The notes beneath the pieces are model-generated. The model ran no database searches. It saw only the letters and a program-made list of their open reading frames with translations, and was not told the DNA's origin. Shown piece by piece: positions 7,734 through 16,429 of a DNA stretch of 17,622 nucleotides. The DNA comes from an uncultured Bacilli bacterium. GTDB lineage: Bacteria > Bacillota_I > Bacilli_A > RF39 > UBA660. The translations under genes were made by a program, and so were the position numbers. Positions within the stretch are counted from its first letter, which is position 1. Each line of letters opens with the position of its first letter. Location: contig CAKPAK010000032.1 of NCBI GenBank assembly GCA_934132915.1, positions 1 through 17,622 on the forward strand, given 5' to 3'.

Positions 7734-9461
7734 ATGGCGTATATTGATGAGGCAACGATTCAAACCATTCGAAAAAAACATCCCATTAAAGAAATTGTTG
7801 AGCGATATATTCCTTTAACAAAAAAAGGAGAAGATTATTGGGGGCTTTGTCCTTTTCATGCGGATAATAATGCTTCTTTATCGGTTTCTACTCGTTTGGA
7901 TATGTTTCAATGTTTTGCTTGTAAAAAAGCGGGGAATGTTTTTAATTTTATTTCTCTGATGGAAAACATTACTTATCGAGAAGCAATTCATTTATTAGCA
8001 CGTGAAGATGGTTATGAGGTGATGGGTGTTCAGAGGGAAGATGAGCATTCAAAAGATTATGAAATTATGGCTTTGGCTGTTCGGTATTATCAAAATAATA
8101 TCAATAGTGTTTTGGGAGAAAATGCTATTTTGTATTTACAACAAAGAAAGATTGATCGCGATATATTGAAAAAATTTGAGATTGGGCTTGCGGTGAATCA
8201 ACAACCTCTTACTCCTTTTTTGTTGAATCATTATCCGTTAGATGCTTTGATTGATTTAGGATTGAGTAATGCGGATGAGAAAGATATTTTTAATGATCGA
8301 ATTATGATTCCAATTCATGATTTGTATGGAAATCCGATTGGTTTTGGGGGAAGAATTTATCGCTCTCATGATAGTAGTAAGTATGTAAATACAAAGGCGA
8401 CTCGTATTTTTGATAAGAGTAGTATTCTTTATAATTATCATCGGGCACATCAAAAAATTGGTAAAGATGGTACGATTATTGTGATGGAGGGTTATTTTGA
8501 TGTTATTCGTGCTGCTTCGATTGGTGTTTGTAATTGCGTGGCCCCGATGGGGACTTCGCTAACGAAGAAGCATGTGGCTATTTTAAAACGGGTTGTTCGT
8601 CAAGTTATTTTGTGTTTTGATGGGGATGAGGCTGGTGAAATTGCAACGATTCATGCGCTCCCTTTGTTAGAAGAGGCAGGTCTTGATACGAAAATTGTTC
8701 GTTTAGAGGAGAAAGATCCGGATGAATTTATCTTGAAGCGGGGGGCCGATGCTTTTTTGGCACAGATTGAAAATCCTCTTAATGTCATTGATTTTAAGAT
8801 GAGTATCTTAAAAAAAGAAAAAAACTTGAATGATACTAAGGAAGTTAGTCTTTATTTGGATCAGATTATTCGTGAGTTATTGAAAGAGAAGGATGCTATT
8901 TTGGTAGAGTTAACGCTTAAAAGATTAGCGACTCAGTTTAATCTGTCTTTTGAGACTCTACATCAGAGATATTTGGAGGATTTGGGGAAAGAAAATATCA
9001 GTATTGTTCCTGTTTATTCGAAAAAAAGTGAAGAGAAAATTTCTAATCAATATGGACAAGCTACGGATAATTTGTTATACTACATGATTGAGTCCCCTGA
9101 TGTGACGAGTGAGGCGGAAAAACGAGTGTCGATGATTTTAGATGATAAGAAAAGAAGACTTTTTAATGAGATTATCTATTATTATCATAAGTATGGACAA
9201 CTTGTAATTGCTGATTTTATTACTTATTTGACGACGCAGACAAATGTTTCGGATACTTTCGAGAGTATTTATGCTATGAATTTAAAAAAAGAGTATACGA
9301 ATGAAGAAATTGCTGATTATATCAAGTGTATTAATAAATACTATAAGAAGAGTGCTATTGATAAATTGCGGATTAATTTAATGAAAGAAACGGATCCGTT
9401 GAAGCAAGCAAGTATTAGTAGTGAGATATTGAAAATTAAGAGGAGTGGAGAAAATGATTGA
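7734..9461 (+). CDS. dnaG: DNA primase DnaG
   Basis: Primase that lays RNA primers at the replication fork in contact with the replicative helicase. The 575-residue protein has an N-terminal zinc ribbon with C39, H42, C60 and C63, the RNA polymerase core, and a TOPRIM fold with catalytic E252 (in VMEGYFDV) and the metal-binding pair D296/D298 (in CFDGDEAG). The C-terminal part after about 430 is the variable helicase-interaction region. ATG 7734 follows GAGGGTGGTG and gives the usual family start. Two GTG codons at 7725 and 7728 lie inside that ribosome site. First gene of the macromolecular synthesis operon; its last 8 nt overlap rpoD (ATGATTGA). Confidence 0.97.
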   Translation: MAYIDEATIQTIRKKHPIKEIVERYIPLTKKGEDYWGLCPFHADNNASLSVSTRLDMFQCFACKKAGNVFNFISLMENITYREAIHLLAREDGYEVMGVQREDEHSKDYEIMALAVRYYQNNINSVLGENAILYLQQRKIDRDILKKFEIGLAVNQQPLTPFLLNHYPLDALIDLGLSNADEKDIFNDRIMIPIHDLYGNPIGFGGRIYRSHDSSKYVNTKATRIFDKSSILYNYHRAHQKIGKDGTIIVMEGYFDVIRAASIGVCNCVAPMGTSLTKKHVAILKRVVRQVILCFDGDEAGEIATIHALPLLEEAGLDTKIVRLEEKDPDEFILKRGADAFLAQIENPLNVIDFKMSILKKEKNLNDTKEVSLYLDQIIRELLKEKDAILVELTLKRLATQFNLSFETLHQRYLEDLGKENISIVPVYSKKSEEKISNQYGQATDNLLYYMIESPDVTSEAEKRVSMILDDKKRRLFNEIIYYYHKYGQLVIADFITYLTTQTNVSDTFESIYAMNLKKEYTNEEIADYIKCINKYYKKSAIDKLRINLMKETDPLKQASISSEILKIKRSGEND

Positions 9462-10551
9462 AGAAATCAAGACTTTTGAGGAAAGAAAAGCGGAGTTGAT
9501 TAAAAAGGGAAAAGAAAAAGGATTCATTACTTATGAAGAATTGGCTAATGGTTTAAAGGGATTGGATTTGGATAGTGATTCTTTAGATGATTTGTATAAT
9601 TCTTTAATTGAAAGTGGAATTGAGATTGTGAATGATGAATCAGAAGTTGGTGCTGATGAGGAAGAATGTGGTGGTGATATTGAGGATATTTTAAAAGATA
9701 CCACGATTGCTAAGGATTTGTCTATTAATGATCCTGTTCGGATGTATTTGAAAGAAATTGGACGAATTAGTTTGTTATCTTTAGAAGAGGAGACAAAATT
9801 ATCGGAGAGAATTGCGGCTGGTGATGAGGAAGCGAAAAATATTTTAGCGGAGTCTAATCTTCGTTTGGTTGTTAGTATTGCTAAGCGTTATGTTGGGCGT
9901 GGGATGTTGTTTTTGGATTTAATTCAAGAGGGAAATATTGGTTTGATGAAGGCTGTTGAGAAATTTGATGCGAATAAAGGGTATAAGTTTTCAACGTATG
10001 CAACTTGGTGGATTCGTCAAGCAATTACGAGGGCTATTGCCGATCAAGCGAGAACAATTCGAGTTCCGGTTCATATGGTTGAGACGATTAATAAGTTGTC
10101 GCGTTATCAAAGACAATTGACTTTGGAATTGAATCGGGAACCAACCGATGAAGAGCTTGCAAAAAAAATGGGAATGCCCGTGGATAAGATTCGTGAAGTG
10201 ATTAAAATTGCTCAGGATCCAGTTTCGTTAGAAACGCCAATTGGGGAGGAAGATGATTCTCATTTGGGAGATTTTGTTAAGGATGAACGTAGTATGTCTC
10301 CTGAGGAATATACGATTCATGAACTTTTAAAAGATGAAATTAGTGATGTTCTTCTTACTTTAACGGAAAGAGAAGAACAAGTGTTGCGTCTTCGTTTTGG
10401 ACTTGATGATGGTTCCTGTAAAACTTTGGAAGAAGTTGGACAGATGTTTGGGGTAACACGAGAAAGAATCAGACAGATTGAAGCTAAAGCTTTACGTAAG
10501 TTAAGGCATCCATCGAGAAGCCGAAAATTAAAGGATTTCTTGAATGACTAA
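9454..10551 (+). CDS. rpoD: Primary RNA polymerase sigma factor RpoD/SigA
   Basis: Housekeeping sigma-70 factor that directs RNA polymerase to -35/-10 promoters. The 365-residue protein has a short acidic N-terminal region 1.1 (about 1-85), region 1.2 ([17 protein letters not shown]), regions 2.1-2.4 from about 133 with the -10 recognition helix around [17 protein letters not shown], region 3, and region 4.2 with the helix-turn-helix [18 protein letters not shown] at about 322-340, which reads the -35 element. The length is typical of low-GC Gram-positive SigA. The start is ATG 9454, after AGGAGTGGAG (9441-9450), and overlaps the dnaG stop by 8 nt. It overlaps trmK by 8 nt as well. Intact region 2.4 fits the many extended -10 sites seen in this window. 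Confidence 0.98.
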   Translation: MIEEIKTFEERKAELIKKGKEKGFITYEELANGLKGLDLDSDSLDDLYNSLIESGIEIVNDESEVGADEEECGGDIEDILKDTTIAKDLSINDPVRMYLKEIGRISLLSLEEETKLSERIAAGDEEAKNILAESNLRLVVSIAKRYVGRGMLFLDLIQEGNIGLMKAVEKFDANKGYKFSTYATWWIRQAITRAIADQARTIRVPVHMVETINKLSRYQRQLTLELNREPTDEELAKKMGMPVDKIREVIKIAQDPVSLETPIGEEDDSHLGDFVKDERSMSPEEYTIHELLKDEISDVLLTLTEREEQVLRLRFGLDDGSCKTLEEVGQMFGVTRERIRQIEAKALRKLRHPSRSRKLKDFLND

Positions 10552-11239
10552 ATTATCGAAAAGATTGGAATGTCTTGTTCATTTTGTTGACGAAAATGAA
10601 AATTATATTGATATTGGTTGTGATCATGGACTTTTAGATATTGCTCTTGCCAAAAAATATCAAGGGGCTAAAATTATTGCTAGTGATATTAATGAAAATG
10701 CTTTAAATAATGCGCGAAAAAATATCAAAAAGTGTCATTTGGAAGATCGAATAGAAACGGTTCAAAGTGATGGCTTAAAAGTAATAACTCCCGCAAAAGC
10801 AACAACTGTAATTATTTCTGGGATGGGGGCACATACTATCGTTGGAATTTTAAATCAAAGTGATTTGAAATTAAAAAATGTTAATACTCTTGTTATTCAG
10901 AGTAATAATGATTTGGATTTTTTGAGAAAAAAAGTTACACATTTGGGTTATTATATTCAAAAAGAAGCTTTGGTGATGGATGCTAACATTATTTATACGA
11001 TTATTGTTTTTCGAAAAGGATATCGCTTTTATACGCCAAAGCAGTTGTATTTAGGTCCTTGTTTACAAAAAGAGAATTCTCTTCTTTTTCAAAAAAAAAT
11101 AAAACAGGATTTAGAAAAAATGTATTCTTTTTATCCAAACATTCCTCGGTGTCATTTTTGTTATCGTAATAAAATCAAGAGAAAAATAAAATACTTAAGT
11201 AAAACTCTTACTAAAAGCAATGAAAAATTTAATCGTTAG
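10544..11239 (+). CDS. trmK: tRNA (adenine(22)-N(1))-methyltransferase TrmK
   Basis: Class I SAM-dependent enzyme that methylates N1 of A22 in tRNA (YqfN/TrmK family). The 231-residue protein starts with [12 protein letters not shown] and has SAM motif [13 protein letters not shown] at 22-33, an acidic residue after strand 2 (ASDIN), and the family block SGMGAHTIV near 92-100, where relatives usually read SGMGG. A lysine-rich C-terminal helical region (about 165-231) completes the usual size. It is the third gene of dnaG-rpoD-trmK, as in other Bacillota, and overlaps rpoD by 8 nt (ATGACTAA). In Bacillus a Nif3-type gene normally follows; here a terminator and an unrelated gene follow instead. 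Confidence 0.92.
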   Translation: MTKLSKRLECLVHFVDENENYIDIGCDHGLLDIALAKKYQGAKIIASDINENALNNARKNIKKCHLEDRIETVQSDGLKVITPAKATTVIISGMGAHTIVGILNQSDLKLKNVNTLVIQSNNDLDFLRKKVTHLGYYIQKEALVMDANIIYTIIVFRKGYRFYTPKQLYLGPCLQKENSLLFQKKIKQDLEKMYSFYPNIPRCHFCYRNKIKRKIKYLSKTLTKSNEKFNR

Positions 11240-11253
11240 AGTTAAAATTAACT

Positions 11254-11279
11254 GCAAGTTAATTAATTTGCTTTTTTTT
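11254..11279 (+). terminator. trmK / dnaG operon terminator
   Basis: GCAAGTT (11254-11260) pairs with AATTTGC (11265-11271, one G-T pair) around an AATT loop, followed by eight T residues. Its right arm overlaps the -35 of the next promoter. Confidence 0.75.
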
Positions 11280-11296
11280 GTTTCCTGTATTATAAT
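11268..11296 (+). promoter_or_regulatory. Promoter of the 202-residue membrane protein gene
   Basis: TTGCTT (11268-11273) and a perfect TATAAT (11291-11296) with 17-bp spacing. The predicted start near 11303 leaves a leader of about 19 nt with a GGGGGG ribosome site. Confidence 0.65.
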
Positions 11297-11321
11297 ATCT
11301 TAACAATTAGGGGGGATATTG

Positions 11322-11930
11322 ATGAGAGAAGTATTAATTTTTAAGTTGCCTTTTTATCAAAAAGGGGGAACCATCAGTAAGATAACTAAAGTAGTCGATA
11401 ATGATGATGAAGTAAAGTACTATAAAAAATATGAATATGACCCCAAAGGAATTGAAAAGGAACCGTTACAAAATCCAAAGAATAGATTTTCTGATATTAA
11501 GAAAGAGTATTATCGTGATTTGAAAGAATATATTTTGAATCAAAGTGAAAAGTTTCAACGGAATAAAGATATTAAGAAGCCATGTTCTAAGACGGAGGTA
11601 ACCGTTATTGTTTCGATAGCGGCAATGTGTGCAGTTTTAAGTTATGTTGCTTTTCATGTTGTAGGTGGAATGTGGATGCTTGCTATTGCAGCAACTGGTC
11701 TTGGTGTATCTAGTTTTCTTGCTTTTGATGATATTAGAAAATTAAATCAATATAACAATGCCCAAAAATTTTTACAGGAATATAAAGAAAAAGGACAAGA
11801 ATTGAATGAATATAATATTGAGCGGGATAAAACCAAAAAGAGGGTTAAGATGGAGAGTCGGTCATCGACTATCGTTCAAGAAAGAAATAATGGAAATACA
11901 ATAACAAAAACAAGAGTTTTAGAGATGTAA
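11322..11930 (+). CDS. Uncharacterised two-helix membrane protein
   Basis: I do not recognise this 202-residue protein. Residues 1-90 are charged and soluble (rich in Lys, Asp, Glu, Tyr). Two adjacent hydrophobic segments at about 92-112 and 115-133 form a membrane hairpin with a glycine-rich middle (VVGGMW). A charged, probably helical tail (134-202) rich in Lys, Glu, Asn and Thr follows. Both tails would lie on the same side of the membrane, probably the cytoplasm. There is no signal peptide, no catalytic motif and only one or two cysteines. It is transcribed alone, from a 17-bp-spaced promoter to a very strong terminator whose stem covers its stop codon. I use ATG 11322, 6 nt after GGGGGG; a TTG at 11319 is less likely. 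Confidence 0.75.
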   Translation: MREVLIFKLPFYQKGGTISKITKVVDNDDEVKYYKKYEYDPKGIEKEPLQNPKNRFSDIKKEYYRDLKEYILNQSEKFQRNKDIKKPCSKTEVTVIVSIAAMCAVLSYVAFHVVGGMWMLAIAATGLGVSSFLAFDDIRKLNQYNNAQKFLQEYKEKGQELNEYNIERDKTKKRVKMESRSSTIVQERNNGNTITKTRVLEM

Positions 11931-11944
11931 CTCTTGTTTTTGTT
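11903..11944 (+). terminator. Perfect 16-bp terminator hairpin overlapping a stop codon
   Basis: AACAAAAACAAGAGTT (11903-11918) is the exact reverse complement of 11929-11944, with a 10-nt loop. The left arm codes for the last residues of the membrane protein and the right arm contains part of the TAA. The T-run is within the right arm. Confidence 0.8.
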
Positions 11945-11958
11945 GTGATTTAAGTATT

Positions 11959-11984
11959 AAAAAAACCCTTGATGTATCAAGGGT
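11959..11984 (-). terminator. tRNA-His terminator (minus strand)
   Basis: Read on the minus strand, ACCCTTGA and TCAAGGGT form an 8-bp perfect stem (11965-11972 with 11977-11984) around a 4-nt loop, followed by seven T residues. It lies 11 nt past the tRNA 3' end. Confidence 0.8.
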
Positions 11985-11995
11985 AAATATCTACA

Positions 11996-12072
11996 TGGGA
12001 CGGATGGTGGGAATCGAACCCACGCATGTTGGAACCACAATCCAATGTGTTAACCACTTCACCACATCCGCC
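11996..12072 (-). tRNA. tRNA-His (anticodon GTG)
   Basis: On the minus strand the 77-nt gene folds as a standard cloverleaf. The acceptor stem GGCGGATG/CATCCGTC includes the extra 5' G (G-1) paired with C73, the identity mark of tRNA-His. The anticodon arm is TTGGA-TTGTGGT-TCCAA with GTG at the centre. The T arm is GTGGG-TTCGATT-CCCAC. The 3' CCA is encoded (11996-11998). Its GUG wobble G is a normal target of the queuosine pathway in which the nearby queA acts. Confidence 0.97.
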
Positions 12073-12084
12073 ATGACAATAGAT

Positions 12085-12113
12085 ATTTTAACATAGCTAT
12101 AGAAGAAAATCAA
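12085..12113 (-). promoter_or_regulatory. tRNA-His promoter (minus strand)
   Basis: On the minus strand TTGATT (12113-12108) and TAAAAT (12090-12085) are spaced 17 bp, with an extended TG at 12093-12092. The -10 ends 12 bp before the mature tRNA 5' end, so the precursor leader is very short. Confidence 0.7.
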
Positions 12114-12149
12114 TACTTTTCTTGATATTTTATCAACTTTCTAATAAAG

Positions 12150-12155
12150 TATAAT
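12150..12155 (+). promoter_or_regulatory. Candidate -10 box overlapping the GDPD start codon
   Basis: A perfect TATAAT whose last two bases are the A and T of ATG 12154. A TTGATA lies at 12122-12127, but 22 bp away, too far for a normal -35. If this box is used, transcription starts inside the annotated gene. Confidence 0.35.
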
Positions 12156-12846
12156 GGTGATAAATTTGAAAACACTTTCTTTTTTAAAACAAAATAAGAT
12201 TGCTCATCGTGGTGTTCATGAAAAATATCAGGAAAATACGCTTTTGGCGATAAAAGAGGCCATTAAAAGAAACTATACGGTTGAATTAGATATTAGGATG
12301 ACTCTTGATCAACAATTGATTGTTTATCATGATGATACGTTAAAAAGAATCTATCATGTTAATCAAAAAGTAAGTCAATTAACGAGAGAAGATTTAAAAA
12401 AATATCCAGATATTCCATATTTAAAAGATGTTTTAACTTTTGTTTCAGGGAGGGTACCTATTTTATTAGAAATTAAATGGGATAGAAGGATGAGAATTTT
12501 AACTCAAAAATTAATTAAAGAATTGGCGCTCTATTCTTATCCTTATGCTATTATGAGTTTTTATCTCTTTCCTTTATTTCTTTTAAGGAAAGAGTGTAAG
12601 ATGTATCCTTTAGGTCTTTTATTAAATCGTTTTCTTCCTCATTATTTTTCTCTTCATTTCCTCTTAAGGCTCAATTTGCTTTCTCTTGATTTTTTGGCTG
12701 TCGATTTAAATTTATTGCAAGATGCTTTTATTCTTAAATTAAGAAAAAAATATCTGATTTTGGGATATACAATTCAAACTTATTCAGAATATTCCTTTTA
12801 CCGGGAATATGCGGATAATTTTATTTGGGATGCGTTTAAAGCTTGA
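12154..12846 (+). CDS. Glycerophosphodiester phosphodiesterase family protein
   Basis: Cytosolic GDPD-type enzyme expected to hydrolyse glycerophosphodiesters (from phospholipid or teichoic acid turnover) to glycerol 3-phosphate and an alcohol. The 230-residue TIM-barrel protein has the HRG motif (H18), E27-N-T, the metal pair E44/D46 in VELDIRMT, and H59-D in YHDD, followed by LLEIKW near 104. No signal peptide is visible. The C-terminal half is hydrophobic and less like the family, so substrate is uncertain. The start is doubtful: ATG 12154 overlaps a TATAAT box (12150-12155), and TTG 12166, preceded by GGTGAT, is an alternative. It stands alone between the divergent tRNA and ligA. Confidence 0.85.
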   Translation: MVINLKTLSFLKQNKIAHRGVHEKYQENTLLAIKEAIKRNYTVELDIRMTLDQQLIVYHDDTLKRIYHVNQKVSQLTREDLKKYPDIPYLKDVLTFVSGRVPILLEIKWDRRMRILTQKLIKELALYSYPYAIMSFYLFPLFLLRKECKMYPLGLLLNRFLPHYFSLHFLLRLNLLSLDFLAVDLNLLQDAFILKLRKKYLILGYTIQTYSEYSFYREYADNFIWDAFKA

Positions 12847-12920
12847 AAACAGTTCTTACTTAGGGAGAAATAAAATGAAGTATTCTAATAGTAAATTATG
12901 CCCTCAATGATTCTAATTTT

Positions 12921-12929
12921 TGATAGAAT
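12921..12929 (+). promoter_or_regulatory. Candidate extended -10 promoter of ligA
   Basis: TGATAGAAT matches the extended -10 consensus except one base, 24 nt before the ligA ATG. No -35 match lies 17 bp upstream. No terminator is visible after the GDPD gene, so read-through is also possible. Confidence 0.4.
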
Positions 12930-12949
12930 ATGTTTTATAAGGAGAATGA

Positions 12950-14941
<1,992 letters not shown>

Positions 14942-14945
14942 AAAG

Positions 14946-14980
14946 AAACCAATTAGGGGAGTGAACCTAATTGGTTTTTT
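14946..14980. terminator. Bidirectional terminator between ligA and the convergent redox gene
   Basis: AAACCAATTAGG (14946-14957) pairs perfectly with CCTAATTGGTTT (14966-14977) around an 8-nt loop. A T-run follows on the plus strand and a T-rich stretch on the minus strand, so it can serve both genes. Confidence 0.85.
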
Positions 14981-15013
14981 AGGAGTAGTAAACTAATATT
15001 TTAGAGGTGTCTA

Positions 15014-15268
15014 TTAGTTTGTAACATTTTTAACAATCAATCTTTTTATTTCTTTATCACTTAATACTTTTCCTTGACTAATTATTTTATCGTTAATAAC
15101 TAGAGCAGGAATCATACTAATGTTATAGTTCTTTTTGTCGTTTGCATGATTTAGCTCTTCAATGATAATATCTTTATGAAGAGATTTACTGACTTTTTCA
15201 ATGATGTTTTTTAATCTTTTTCCCGTTGAACAGTTAGAACCAATAATTTTTATTTCGATAGGCCTCAC
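15014..15268 (-). CDS. Thioredoxin-fold mini-protein with CxxG site
   Basis: A compact 84-residue protein resembling the small redox-active disulfide / thioredoxin_3 group: strand IKIIG, active-site loop GSNCSTGKRL, then the cis-proline segment MIPALVI (P54) and a C-terminal IISQGKVLSDKEIKRLI. Relatives usually read CPNC in the loop. Here C13 is kept but the second cysteine is G16, so it could act only as a monothiol or has another role. The start is uncertain: GTG 15268 lies inside the stretch AGGAAGGTGAGG that looks like the ribosome site, and the family start (M-K-I-K-I) aligns with an ATC codon three triplets later. No membrane partner gene is nearby. Confidence 0.75.
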   Translation of the reverse strand: MRPIEIKIIGSNCSTGKRLKNIIEKVSKSLHKDIIIEELNHANDKKNYNISMIPALVINDKIISQGKVLSDKEIKRLIVKNVTN

Positions 15269-15326
15269 CTTCCTTTCTTCTTTAAATAGTGTACAACTAA
15301 ATTATGGGAGAAATGTCGAATAAATT

Positions 15327-15335
15327 TGTTAATAT
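15327..15335 (+). promoter_or_regulatory. Candidate extended -10 promoter of the deacetylase gene
   Basis: TGTTAATAT matches the TGn plus -10 pattern (TAATAT for TATAAT). The -35 position is purine-rich and unmatched. It lies 39 nt before the chosen ATG. Confidence 0.4.
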
Positions 15336-15374
15336 ATAGAAATTTATTTGAATACGTATTATTGGGTGATAAGG

Positions 15375-16385
15375 ATGAAGAAGAATGTTTTTCTTTTGTT
15401 GTTATCTACTTTATTTATCTTAATTTTAGTTTATTTTTATGAACGAAGAGAAAATGTTCTTGTTCAGTATTTTGTGCAAGATGAAAATACTTATATAGAA
15501 TATCCTTATTTTCATAGACGAGAAATTGATCAAGATATTATGCATTCTTTGAATTTATATAGAGATGGAGATTATGATTATTTGTTTATTGATTATGATT
15601 ATAATGAAGAATGTGATGAAGGGAGATTGACCTTTTATATTTATGAAGAAGAAGGAATTATGGTTCGGGAGAGAACGAAAACTTTTTTGGTTGATCTTTT
15701 GGAAGGAAAAATTGAGGATGCGGAAAATTTAGCGACTGTTTCACGATATTATGATGTTTTTCGAGGGCAAATGGTTTCTTTGGAAAAGCCGATGATTGCT
15801 TTAACTTTTGATGATGGACCTAATCATAATACGATTCGGGTTTTGGATATTTTAGAGAAATATCATATTCGAGCAACTTTTTTTATCTTAGGAAGTAATA
15901 TTTTAGGGAATGAAGCAACGATTGAGCGAATGAATCAGTTGAATATGGAAATTGGGAATCATATGTATAGTCATAAATTATTGACGAAATTGAAAAGCTC
16001 GGAAATAAAGGAAGAAATAAAACGGGTAGATGATCAAATTTTTTCAATTATTCATCGTTATCCTACGGTAGTAAGGCCTAGTTATGGAACTTTTAATCGA
16101 CGAATTCGATCTTTGATCGATCGACCTATTATTATTTGGAATATTGATACTTTAGATTGGAAATATCATAGTTCTAAAAATATTTATCGTAGGGTGATGA
16201 GGGAGGTGGATGATGGAGATATTATTTTGATGCATGATATTTATCGGGCCACTGCGAATAGTTTAGAGTTAATTATTCCTAAATTATTAAAAGACGGCTA
16301 TCAATTTGTAACCGTCTCAGAACTTTTATATTATAAAGGATTGAATTTGGAAGGGGGAAGAGTGTATTCTAGTGGGAGAAAATAA
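15375..16385 (+). CDS. Membrane-anchored polysaccharide deacetylase
   Basis: Carbohydrate esterase family 4 (NodB fold) enzyme, likely removing N-acetyl groups from peptidoglycan or another cell-surface glycan outside the membrane. The 336-residue protein has an N-terminal membrane anchor (about 4-21), an extracytoplasmic domain (about 25-140) resembling the N-terminal part of PdaC-like enzymes, and the NodB domain (about 140-325). All metal and catalytic motifs are visible: TFDDGP (144-149, D146/D147), H196 and H200 in HMYSH, RPSYG (234-238), the DTLDW segment, and LMHD with H287. ATG 15375 lies 6 nt after GGGTG and begins a normal signal anchor; an in-frame TTG at 15348 would add nine poorly fitting residues. 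Exact substrate is unknown. Confidence 0.92.
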   Translation: MKKNVFLLLLSTLFILILVYFYERRENVLVQYFVQDENTYIEYPYFHRREIDQDIMHSLNLYRDGDYDYLFIDYDYNEECDEGRLTFYIYEEEGIMVRERTKTFLVDLLEGKIEDAENLATVSRYYDVFRGQMVSLEKPMIALTFDDGPNHNTIRVLDILEKYHIRATFFILGSNILGNEATIERMNQLNMEIGNHMYSHKLLTKLKSSEIKEEIKRVDDQIFSIIHRYPTVVRPSYGTFNRRIRSLIDRPIIIWNIDTLDWKYHSSKNIYRRVMREVDDGDIILMHDIYRATANSLELIIPKLLKDGYQFVTVSELLYYKGLNLEGGRVYSSGRK

Positions 16386-16429
16386 GTCTTTTATATTGTT
16401 TTCTATCTTTTTAAGGACAGACTTTTTTT
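16384..16429. terminator. Shared terminator between convergent deacetylase and surface-protein genes
   Basis: AAGTCT (16384-16389) pairs with AGACTT (16419-16424), with a further A/T stretch outside and a long loop of 29 nt. Seven T residues follow on the plus strand and ATTTT on the minus strand. The right arm lies within the last codons of the minus-strand gene. Confidence 0.5.
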
